In this document: positions 32,734 to 64,000 of the stretch, piece by piece
Position numbering within the stretch: the first letter of the stretch is position 1
Layout of the letters: the number at the start of each line of letters is the position of its first letter
Assembly: GCA_964017045.1 (NCBI GenBank)
Contig: OZ024807.1
Location: 8,599,481-8,663,480 of the forward strand
Length of the DNA: 64,000 nt
Source: Omphiscola glabra
Taxonomy: Eukaryota > Mollusca > Gastropoda > Lymnaeidae
Reading direction: 5' to 3'
Made by a program: the position numbers and the translations under genes
Notes under the pieces: model-generated
Told to the model about the DNA's origin: nothing
What the model saw: the letters and a program-made list of their open reading frames with translations, nothing else
Databases searched by the model: none

Positions 32734-33884
32734 ACAACAAATAAAAATATTTAATTCTTCAGTAAAATATAATTCATTCTTTAGTGCGAAACTAGAATTT
32801 GTGAGTCGTTAACAAGCTTCAAATTCTTTAGTTTTTTTTTTATAAAACTTAAATCTCACGTCATTCTCAAAAAAACTGTTTACCCTTCAAATAAAACAGT
32901 TATGTGTAGAACACAATGCTAATGCTATGATATTATTCAAACTTTATTTTAAAGACATAAGCTTAAAAAAAAAAATTGCTTTTCAAATTATTTTAAAAGC
33001 TTAATTTGTTTCAGCCGGGGACCCCCCCACACCCCCCCCCCCCCACACACGGAAATCCATAATGTGGTGTCGCACGCAACCCATGGGCGCAGAGCCCGTG
33101 AACTACGCACAGGGCTCAGTTGTGTACTTACCTAAAATAACATCAACAAGGTTACTCACGGACTATATCCTCTTTTTCTTTATTTCCGCTTCTCTCCTCC
33201 CAGTTTTCCCAGTTCCTTTCTTTATCCTCACTGTATCTAAAATAATCAACAACAAAATCCTTAATATCCTACGTGCAATCCCACAGTTATTTCCCTACTT
33301 TATTATTAAAAAAAAAAAAAAGGTAGGCACTTAAGTTGTTTTGTTTCTCTGCTTGATGTGACGTTGTTTTTTTTGGTTTCTTGACAACGGGTCCCATGTT
33401 GTCTGCGCATGTCAGCAGCGTCAGCACGGGCAGAAATAGGGTGATTTGTATTGGAGAATAGTACTAGAATCAATGTACTACTACAGAATCTCATTATTAT
33501 TAAAAGGGATGAAACTCATTTAATTTTAAAGTTACCGTAACCATTTCATTGTATACAGTAAGCCAGCGTTCGACAGCCCCTTGGAGTGGTTTAACATTTG
33601 GGAATACAAAGGGTGCTACCACCCCAGGGGAGCATTTAGAGGAGGGGGAGAGGGGGTAGTCTATATATAACATCATATGGATTTCAAATTATGGGCGCGC
33701 ACCTTTGGGGGGGATTTCGCACCGGGCGGCATTTATCTCAAGGTGCGCCACTGGTCCCAAGACAAGTTATGAATTTTATCTATCTTTATAAATGAAAGTC
33801 AAACAATTAACATAACACTCACCGGCGTGCAAAGGCCGTAGTCATCAGGAGGGCAAGGAGGAACCATCCTGTTGGGAAACGCAT
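29904..33884 (-). CDS. Secreted chitin-binding protein with acidic repeat tail
   Basis: Exons 33823-33884 (MRFPTGWFLLALLMTTAFAR, signal peptide), 32200-32330, 31052-31165 and 29904-30272. Exons 2-4 join in phase 0 and give an eight-cysteine domain: PCLRRHDRC, LCFGC, SGNYIRC, WRQCPT, then LIFDPLSQSC and VASSPTC. This matches the cysteine order of the 11.6-14.1 kb gene and of type-2 chitin-binding domains. It then runs into NSTDDQKVNVQGVSKGFIDF, a short helical-looking stretch, and about six acidic octapeptides (AGEQEGDA) ending GDVGES and TAA. Exon 1 leaves phase 2 while exon 2 needs phase 1, so either a small exon between them was missed or exon 1 belongs elsewhere. A chitin-binding head plus a Glu/Asp-rich tail fits a matrix or biomineral role, which is inference. 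Confidence 0.6.
30530..30785. repeat. Degenerate about 40-bp repeat
   Basis: Recurring CTTTCACAGACAATCCAATC + CAT...GGTCTA units in the last intron of chitin-binding gene 2. Confidence 0.6.
31052..31165 (-). CDS. Chitin-binding gene 2, domain exon B
   Basis: Acceptor CCACCACCAG; encodes VTPADAPEGVSLQLIFDPLS... to CIVGLYKNQ with the last two cysteines; donor CAA|GTAGGT. Confidence 0.65.
31175..31400. repeat. About 50-bp tandem repeat next to domain exon B
   Basis: Unit GTTGGTGAATTGTGGTATGT + ATGTCTGATGTAGATGTCTGATG; starts about 20 bp from the exon B acceptor on the intron side. Confidence 0.8.
31430..31765. repeat. 12-bp satellite, about 28 copies
   Basis: Unit ATGTATGTCACC with GGATGTCACC and TATGTCGCC variants; open frames (MYVTMYVT, HHVCHHVC) are artefacts. 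Confidence 0.9.
32200..32330 (-). CDS. Chitin-binding gene 2, domain exon A
   Basis: Acceptor CACGCACCAG; encodes PCLRRHDRCRNVKDGDYQLC... to WRQCPT with six cysteines; donor CAACG|GTACAT, phase 0 out. Confidence 0.65.
32331..33822. other. Intron 1 of chitin-binding gene 2; a missed exon may lie here
   Basis: The phase clash between exons 1 and 2 predicts a further exon of length 3n+2. No convincing one found. The plus strand at 32475-32610 reads HIFVWFCILLWHACNGW... with SRCQGSLEAFNKC, secretory-looking but unsupported. A poly-A run of about 31 lies at 32702-32732. Confidence 0.4.
33823..33884 (-). CDS. Chitin-binding gene 2, signal-peptide exon
   Basis: ATG at 33884; 20 codons plus two bases; donor GCCG|GTGAGT. 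An in-frame TGA follows at once, so the exon must end here. Confidence 0.55.
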
Positions 33885-33899
33885 GTCTGGGTCTTCTCT

Positions 33900-34185
33900 T
33901 GTGGGCTCAGTGGTAGGAATCAGGGACTAACGAACCTGTGGGCACAGTGGTAGGATTCAGGGACTAACCAAACTGTGGGCACAGTGGTAGGATTCAGGGA
34001 CTAACCAAACTGTGGGCACAGTGGTAGGAATCAGGGACTAACCAAACTGTGAATAGTGAGTGGATGTTGTTGTAAACGATGAGTGGGCGTTATAAACGAA
34101 GAGTGGGCGTTATAAACGATGATTGGGTGTTATAAACGATGATTGGGTGTTATAAACTATGAGTGGGCGTTATGAACGATAAACG
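33900..34185. repeat. 37-bp and about 20-bp tandem repeats upstream of chitin-binding gene 2
   Basis: Four copies of CTGTGGGCACAGTGGTAGGA + TTCAGGGACTAACCAAA, then about six of GATGAGTGGGCGTTATAAAC. The promoter of the minus-strand gene should lie in this interval; on the minus strand the second array reads GTTTATAACGCCCACTC. Confidence 0.85.
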
Positions 34186-34229
34186 TGGAACATGAACATT
34201 GGATATATATTGTGAACAATTTGTTAAGA

Positions 34230-34681
34230 GTCGTTCGCAAATTACGTCACGTAATATATGATCTTTTCAGACACCCCCCCCCCCCCGTATCACATATTGT
34301 CACAAATTCTTTAACCCTGCCCCCCCCCCTTTTTAGTGTCAAGTACACCTAAAAAAATTCAAAACATACATTTTCCCACAATGAATTAAGATATTGCAAT
34401 ATTAGAAAACTAAGACGTAAAACGCAAAACAACGAAGTCCTACCCGAGCCGAATGTAAGATGGCCACAACCGTTTTTACGTCATTTTTCGAAATGAGGTT
34501 CACGGTACTTATTATAACTGAGGCAATTTCGACCTCAAATTAATGTTTTTAGAATTAATTTTACATTTTAGAAAAATTCGTGACGTCACAAATTTTTGAC
34601 ACCCCCCTCCCCCCTGTAACAAAGTGTCGCACATTCTCGACCCCCCTCCCCCACCTGAGCGTGACGTAATTTGCGAACGAC
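34230..34681. mobile_element. MITE with perfect 22-bp terminal inverted repeats
   Basis: GTCGTTCGCAAATTACGTCA + CG at 34230-34251 is the exact reverse complement of 34660-34681. The inverted similarity extends inward through C-rich blocks (ACACCCCCC...CACATATTGTCAC and TAACAAAGTGTCGCACATTC). Flanks read TTAAGA and CCCCTTA, hinting at a TTA target site. Confidence 0.85.
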
Positions 34682-35239
34682 CCCTTATGAACTATGAACA
34701 AAGTGGGTGTATTTTTTTAAAAAAGGTAAATAATTATTAGAATCGTTAAATATCTCTTGAACGAAGTCTTAATTAAATAGCCCCTAAAACTGAAGTTTCT
34801 CGTATAAATCCTATAAATTAATGTAAAAGCGAGCAATTTTTTTTTGGGGGGGGGGGGGGGGGGGTTGTGCTGAAAAATTGACAAAACATGCATACAAGTA
34901 ACGCACTTTAAAAGAATCCCAAAATAGTGCTCCCCTCCCCCAAAGGCTCGCAACCGCATATTTTTGTTTACTGCCCCCCTGAAATATATAAATATTTTAA
35001 TGACCCAGCCACTGTTACACCGCAGATTTATTTCAACAATTTTGTCAGGAAAAGAAAAGAAAATATTACGCACCAACGCACTTGCGAATTTTTTGTTAAA
35101 AGAATCGCATTAAGCGCAGTTATCGGGAATTTTATTTCGTGAAATCATATTTCATTCATCTACCAGTTCAATCATCTGGGGCTAAAAAAATTACATAGAA
35201 TGTAATGAGCCTATGTGTCAAGTTTCAGCCCGATAGAAT

Positions 35240-35930
35240 GGTTCGGAAGTGGGTAAATTAGCCGTCCGAAGATTTTGTGCAGCCAGCCAGACACGAACAA
35301 AAGCATCAACCACAAAATTCTGTCCCTGGCGTACAGCCGCATAGAAGGCTCTGCACCGGAATATCTTAAAGAATTGATTCATAAACATGTGTCCTTAAAG
35401 AACCTGCGGTCTTCATCGCTGTCCTTACTGACAATTCCAAGTGCGGATGAACACAGAAAAAAAAGTCTTACGGAGTGCGCTCTTTTGAAGCGATAGCGCC
35501 AAAAATATGAAATAGTTTGCCTCAATCTTTGCGGGGTATTGAGAAGGATAAATAATCATTTAAGAAACATTTAAAGACTTTTTTTGTTTGAATAGACTTA
35601 AGAATACCAGAGCGCAGTGAGCATGCTAAAGTAGCATGGATATAAGAGAGCAGTGAGCATGCTAAAGTAGCATGGATATAAGAGAGCAGTGAGCATGCTA
35701 AAGTAGCATGGATATAAGAGAGCAGTGAGCATGCTAAAGTAGCATGGATATAAGAGAGCAGTGAGCATGCTAAAGTAGCATGGATATAAGAGAGCAGTGA
35801 GCATGCTAAAGTAGCATGGATATAAGAGAGCAGTGAGCATGCTAAAGTAGCATGGATATAAGAGCGCAGTGAGCATGCTAAAGTAGAATGGATACAAGCG
35901 CTATATAAATATCCAATCAATCAATCAATC
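35240..35930 (+). mobile_element. CR1/L2-type retrotransposon 3' end with expanded tail
   Basis: Reads HKILSLAYSRIEGSAPEYLK, KHVSLKNLRSSSLSLLTIPS, and, after stops, NSLPQSLRGIE and SFKKHLKTFF, the C-terminal motifs of CR1/L2-like RTs. The 3' end is GCGCTATATAAATATCCAAT followed by (CAAT)n at about 35910-35930. Confidence 0.85.
35605..35890. repeat. 36-bp array inside the CR1-like tail, 8 copies
   Basis: Unit AGAGCAGTGAGCATGCTAAA + GTAGCATGGATATAAG, almost perfect; located between the RT stop and the element's ATCA tail. Confidence 0.9.
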
Positions 35931-36156
35931 AACGTTAAAAAGGTACATAATTATCAATAGAATCGCTAAATTTCTTTGAGCTAAGCCTACAAAATAAATG
36001 CTGCTACTCTATACTTTATTCACCGTGGTAACTATCTCTGTACAATGATTATGAGATTTTTGCTATAGTCATCCGCTTAATTCGAGCAATGCTAGTGTGT
36101 TAACAAGTTCACACAAGGACTCGCCTTTGACCTTTGTAGAACGAAATCCTCTAAAT

Positions 36157-36368
36157 CAGCGGTTCCCCGCATTTAATTTCTCCCGTACCCCTTGATTAGA
36201 CTTTTCATTTATGACACCACCCCCTTTCCCCACACTTATAAAAAAAAAATATTGAAAAATAGCTTCTCAATAGGGAGCGAGTTAAAAAAATAGCAACGAT
36301 TTTTTCAGTTTTCGCTCATCATCAAAATATGTTCTTGCTTATCCCTTAGCACGGGTTGGGAACCGCTG
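36157..36368. mobile_element. hAT-like MITE with CAGCGGTTCCC ends
   Basis: CAGCGGTTCCCCGCATTTAA at left and GGGTTGGGAACCGCTG at right form about 12-bp TIRs. Confidence 0.65.
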
Positions 36369-36740
36369 CTCTACATAATTCATCCAACAAGGTGATATAG
36401 TATGTTTAAAAGAATATCTATTAAAAACACACACACACAAAACAACAACTCACCTAATGTTATTTGACTTTGGGCGAAGTTATCTCAAAACGTCTGCCTG
36501 GCTCAAACTAACTCATCTGGCTCGTGGACTTTAGTTTTTCCCATTTAAACCAATTACCGGGACTTGCAGCTAAGAAGACAATTTTAATAAATTAGCGTTG
36601 CTGAGTCATGCCGTCCATGAACTATTCAGTAATTACTTGGCCAACTGAAAATGCCTCTCAAAAAAAAAAAATATGCTCATCAGGAATCGCGATAATAGTG
36701 GAACAGTGACAGAGGCGTAGATTAAAGGGGGGGGGGCAGC

Positions 36741-36902
36741 ACGGTACAGATGTACCCGGGCGCCAGCTAGTTAGTGGCGCCAAAATGTGCTTTGGTATTA
36801 TTTTATTGATGAAAATAATGGGTTTGAGGGTTGGAAAAAGGAAAGGAGGGCGCTTTAAACCGAATCTTGTCCCCGGGCGCCAAACACTCTAGCTACGCCG
36901 CT
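36741..36902. mobile_element. Dispersed repeat with GGGCGCCA ends, copy 2
   Basis: Same order of motifs as 13417-13596, including GGCGCCAAAATGTGCTTTGG and TCTAGCTACGCCGCTG. Confidence 0.75.
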
Positions 36903-36954
36903 GAACAGTGATGAGAGTGTAAATTAAAAAAAACAAAAAAAAAACAATAATTCT

Positions 36955-37195
36955 TTTCGACATCTGGGCGCCCCCCCCCCCCCCGTATGACATCTGGAAA
37001 CCAACCATGGGCGCCCCCCCCCCCGTCGTACATATGGACACCAATCATTGGCGCCCCCTGTTCGACATCAGGACACCAACCATGGGCGCCCCCCGTTCGA
37101 CATCTGGACACCAACCATGGGCGCCCCCCGTTCGACATCTGGAAACCGACCATGGGCGCCCCCCCCCGTCGGACATCTGTACACCAATCATGGGT
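36955..37195. repeat. About 35-bp tandem array, 7 copies
   Basis: Unit GACATCTGGACACCAACCAT + GGGCGCCCCCCGTTC; C-run length varies between copies. Confidence 0.9.
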
Positions 37196-37199
37196 CATT

Positions 37200-38310
37200 C
37201 ATGGCCATAAGATGAGAGGGTTAGTGGCGAGCCATGATCAAATGTCGCCAAGGGGCGAACTTTTAAAAGCGCGCCCTTAACACCTTACATCATTTATATA
37301 ATGTTGAAAATATACACCGCTCGTTGTTCTCCCCCCCCCCACCCCATCCCCCACCCCAGGTTCGCCACTAGACTTAGTCGGATAATTAAGTATTAAGCTA
37401 AGGCATACAAAAATTAGACCCTGAGATTGCATTAGACTTTTGAAATAGAATTGCATGACTATGATAAACCGATGAATCCAAGTCCTAATTGGATAAGTTA
37501 ACCCTAACTTTTACTTGTAGAGTAAGTTGGTTTTTATTTCATTTGTCAAATCATTAAATCATTAAGAGTTAGTAATTTATAATATTTTAGGATTGGGGGG
37601 GGGGGGGTGTCTTCTGACCTCTGACCCCCACCTCTACGCTGCAGGCGCGCAAGGACAGATGATAAGCTAAAAGTGTTTTGCGCCCGGGGAGAAGATTCAT
37701 TTTCACGCCACTAACCCCCCCAACCCCCCGGGTTAAATTTTTTTTTCTGAAAAACCCATTGTGGTCATCAATAAAATACCATCAAAACCCATTTGGACCC
37801 ACTAACTAGCATGACGCACGGGGTGGGGGGCATAACTGTCCCCTGACTTCTACACGCCACCCATTCATTGCTCTGGCCATCTAATGGACACCCCCCACCA
37901 CGGCTCTAACCTTCCATGGGACGCCCCTTAGTCCACAGTTCCCTTCGCTTCCCATTTAAGCACTCCCCCCCCCCAAAGCCTGACATGCTCCCCCTCCCCT
38001 ATTTTAATTGCTTAACTGCACCCACACTTCGTTTCAGCCACACATTCAAGTAGCCACTGGAGCCCTGATGGACCTCCTCACTGTATGCTAAAACGATTAT
38101 TGTCACAAACGTACAGAGTGCCATTCAACTAATGAAATGTCTTTGTCCAAGTTTAGCATTCGATAAGACACGATCTCACGAAATTATTCCATCATGCACT
38201 TCGTTATTAAGGACGTAATTTCGATTTGTGGCCGTTTGATTAAACCTTTTTTTTAATTTTTTTTTTTAGTTCGTATGCATGAGGGTAATTTAAGATGTGA
38301 TTATTTGAAA
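37200..38310. other. Intergenic, C-rich low-complexity sequence
   Basis: Several G/C runs and ACCCCCCAC-type decay; no gene recognised. Confidence 0.6.
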
Positions 38311-38317
38311 ATTAGAT

Positions 38318-38795
38318 GCGTAGTGTCAGTGGGTATGCCCGTAGTGTCAGTGGGGTTGGCGTAGTGTCAGTGGGGTGGGGTAGTGTCAGTGGGGGTGACG
38401 TAGTGTCAGTGGGGTGGCGCGTAGTGTCAGTGGGGGTGGCATAGTGTCAGTGGGGGTGGAGTATTGTCAGTGGGGGGCGTAGTGTCAGTGGGGGGTGCGT
38501 AGTGTCAGTGGGGGTTGCGTAGTGTCAGTGGGGGTTGCGTAGTGTCAGTGGGGTAGTGCATAGTGTCAGTGGGGGTTGTGTAGTGTCAGTGGGGTAGCAC
38601 ATAGTGTGAGTGACGTAGTGTCAGTGGAGTGGTGCATAGTGTCAGTGAGGTGGCGCATAGTGTCAGTGGGGGTAGCATAGTGTCAGTGGTGGTGGCGTAG
38701 TGTCAGTGGGGGTTGTGTAGTGTCAGTGGGGTAGCGCATAGTGTCAGTGGGGGTAGCATATAGTGTCAGTGGGGATGGCGTAGTGTCGGTGCGGC
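38318..38795. repeat. About 18-bp array, about 26 copies
   Basis: Unit GTAGTGTCAGTGGGGGTGGC with variable G count and spacing. Confidence 0.9.
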
Positions 38796-39084
38796 TTAAG
38801 TGATTAGTCTGGGGGTAATTTTTTTAATTTCTAAGAATGACACGTGTTAGATACGAAATATTGCAGGGAATGGTCACCTGTTGTTTTTGTTGGTTTTTGT
38901 TCCGCGGGAACCATTGCCAGTCATGGATCCTTCTAAGAATATCGTTTTAAAAAATTGACAAAAGGAACTGCAAATCACGGATCCCTGAACTCATGTTACG
39001 AACTCGTGATCTACAAGTGTGACCACAGGGGAATCTCATGGGACAACCATACGAAATGAAGAACACATGGACAGATGTAAGTAG

Positions 39085-39265
39085 TGGTTCAGTACCAGGT
39101 AAGTGGTGGACCGCAGTCTCAGTACTAGAGAAGTGGTGGACCACAGTTTCAAGGTTAGGCGGTGGACCCCAGTTTCAGTGCTAGATAAATGGTGGACCAA
39201 AAATTTAGAAGTGCAATATAAATGATGGGCCACAGATTTAGTACTAGGTAAGTGGGGTAACCAGA
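39085..39265. repeat. About 40-bp degenerate repeat
   Basis: Repeated CAGTACTAGAGAAGTGGTGG + ACCACAGTTT units. Confidence 0.7.
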
Positions 39266-39387
39266 GACGTACTAATCTAATCAAGAGGATCAGCAAACTA
39301 TCCAGCCGAAGCTCATCAAGTCTTCCCCAGCGCACCCCCAACCGGCTTTCAACCCCCCCCCCCAAGTGGACCAGAGACGTACTAGGT

Positions 39388-39548
39388 CAGTGGTTCTCAA
39401 CCTTCCTAATGCCGCGACCCTTTAATACAGTTCCTCATGTTGTGGCGACCCCCCAACCAGAAAATTATTTTCGTTGCTACTTCATAACTGTAGAGTATAA
39501 GTGTTTCCCGTTGGTCATTGGCGAGCCCTGGGAAAGGGTCGTTCGAGA
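39388..39548. mobile_element. SPIN-like hAT MITE, copy 2
   Basis: CAGTGGTTCTCAACCTTCCT, GACCCTTTAATACAGTTCCT, CCCCCCAACCAGAAAATTAT, ending GGAAAGGGTCGTTCGA. Right terminus lost. Confidence 0.8.
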
Positions 39549-39949
39549 CATTCAGAAAACGTGATTGACCCCCAGGTCAGTACTAACTTGATTCAACTTA
39601 AGTCAGTGGTTCTTGCATTTTTTTAATCTATAAAAAGGTAGGGGTGGGGGGCTTGCGGATATGTTTTAATATCCAGATGTGGGGGTGGGGCTTGAAATCA
39701 AGCAGTCGTGCAAAACAGTAAAGAACCTCTGACTTGAATGTTGAAACAGGATAATACAAGTATAAGGTAGCTAAATCATGTGTTTACAGATTGTTGCAAC
39801 TGAACAGTCTGAGGACCACAATCCTAGATCATGAATCAACAGTTCTTATCCTTGTAAATCATCACATGATCCAGAGTGCGGTTTGGCTGCGGTCTCTCAC
39901 TCCGAGCTTTACAAGAGTCCTCCATAATACAAACCATAAAATCTCATTC

Positions 39950-40060
39950 TCTCGCTCTCTCTCACTCATTCTCTCTCTCTCTCTCACTCATTCTCTCTCT
40001 CTCTCTCTCTCACTCATTCTCTCTCTCTCTCTCTCTCTCTCACTCATTCTCTCTCCCCTC
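39950..40060. repeat. (CT)n with periodic CTCACT interruptions
   Basis: Interrupted CT microsatellite just beyond the last recognised KNTC1 exon. Confidence 0.9.
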
Positions 40061-40300
40061 AAATTATATTCTCAAACTTTCAGTTACTTTTGACATGGTA
40101 ACCAACAACAAAAGTTCTCAATAATTTTATATGAAAATTTAATGAAGTTACAGTGAACAGTTATACAAAGCAATATTAGCATTGAAAAAATCCCAACATT
40201 CAATTAAGACATTGAAAGACATATTTCAGTAATGGAAAGAATGGTCAAAGAAAGAAAAGAGAATACAAAGTACAAATGATCAAGTCTTTGACGGCCTTAC

Positions 40301-63701
<23,401 letters not shown>

Positions 63702-63804
63702 CTGACCAAAAGAAAAAAAACAAACACAATAGACATAATGAGGAAAAAAAAAAACGGGAACCTGGTCTGCTGAAACAGTGATGAAACCCAAAGCAAAAAT
63801 ATCA

Positions 63805-64000
63805 GGGCCCTAAAATAGAAGGGGGCCCTAAAATAGAAGGAGGGCCCTAAAATATAAGAGGGCCCTAAAATAGAAGGGGGTCCTAAAATAGAAGGAGGGT
63901 CCTAAAATAGAAGGGGGCCCTAAAATATAAGAGGGCCCTAAAATAGAAGGGGGCCCTAAAATAGAAGGGGGTCCTAAAATAGAAGGGGGCCCTAAAATAG
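63805..64000. repeat. 18-19-bp array, at least 10 copies, runs off window
   Basis: Unit GGGCCCTAAAATAGAAGGG with GGTCCT and ATATAAGA variants. Confidence 0.9.

Noticed and set aside
33306..33494. MRFCSSTLILVLFS... frame as the missing first exon of chitin-binding gene 2
   Set aside because: No donor in a suitable phase and no cysteine-pattern continuity; runs into a poly-A/T tract.
35522..35920. 132-codon frame with ATLACSLLSYIH repeats
   Set aside because: 36-bp array within a retrotransposon tail.

Overview
The window is a piece of a eukaryotic, AT-rich, intron-rich animal genome, most likely a gastropod mollusc. I judge this from split genes with GT-AG introns, from several gastropod-style dispersed repeats (a retroelement tail ending in GCGCTATATAAATATCC followed by ATCA repeats, tRNA-derived SINEs, many MITEs), and from copies of a hAT transposon resembling SPIN, a family known from pulmonate pond snails. 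No bacterial or viral gene organisation is present. Nearly every intron carries a minisatellite, and most of the long open frames in the window are those arrays, not genes.

Left part, about 0.2-9.6 kb, plus strand: the 3' portion of a vinculin/alpha-catenin superfamily gene. Nine exons join in phase. They encode a helical segment, a 242-residue Gln/His/Pro-rich exon, and a vinculin-tail-like helical bundle. The introns hold a retrotransposon fragment, a solo LTR with target-site duplication, and five tandem arrays.

Middle part, about 9.6-40 kb: an accessory region of repeats with three small secreted-protein genes. Two (minus strand, 14.1-11.6 kb and 33.9-29.9 kb) encode related eight-cysteine chitin-binding (type 2, peritrophin-like) domains; the second continues into an acidic GEQEGDAA repeat tail. 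The third (plus strand, 24.8-26.1 kb) is a signal peptide followed by Tyr/Asp-rich 13-residue repeats. Chitin binding together with acidic and Tyr-rich repeats suggests extracellular matrix, such as shell, radula, egg capsule or mucus. That function is inference.

Right part, 40.3-63.7 kb, minus strand: 28 consecutive exons of one gene, all with compatible splice phases, giving about 1,050 residues. The C-terminal exons match kinetochore-associated protein 1 (KNTC1/Rod), the scaffold of the RZZ spindle-checkpoint complex. The N-terminal half lies beyond the right edge. The last exon seen appears to carry a one-base frameshift.

The main unexpected pattern is that several minisatellites appear to have grown out of exon edges. 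Their repeat units contain copies of a splice donor, an acceptor or a branch-site/polypyrimidine tract next to the real one. A second pattern is that dispersed elements (a SINE, a CR1-like 3' tail) have had internal pieces amplified into arrays.
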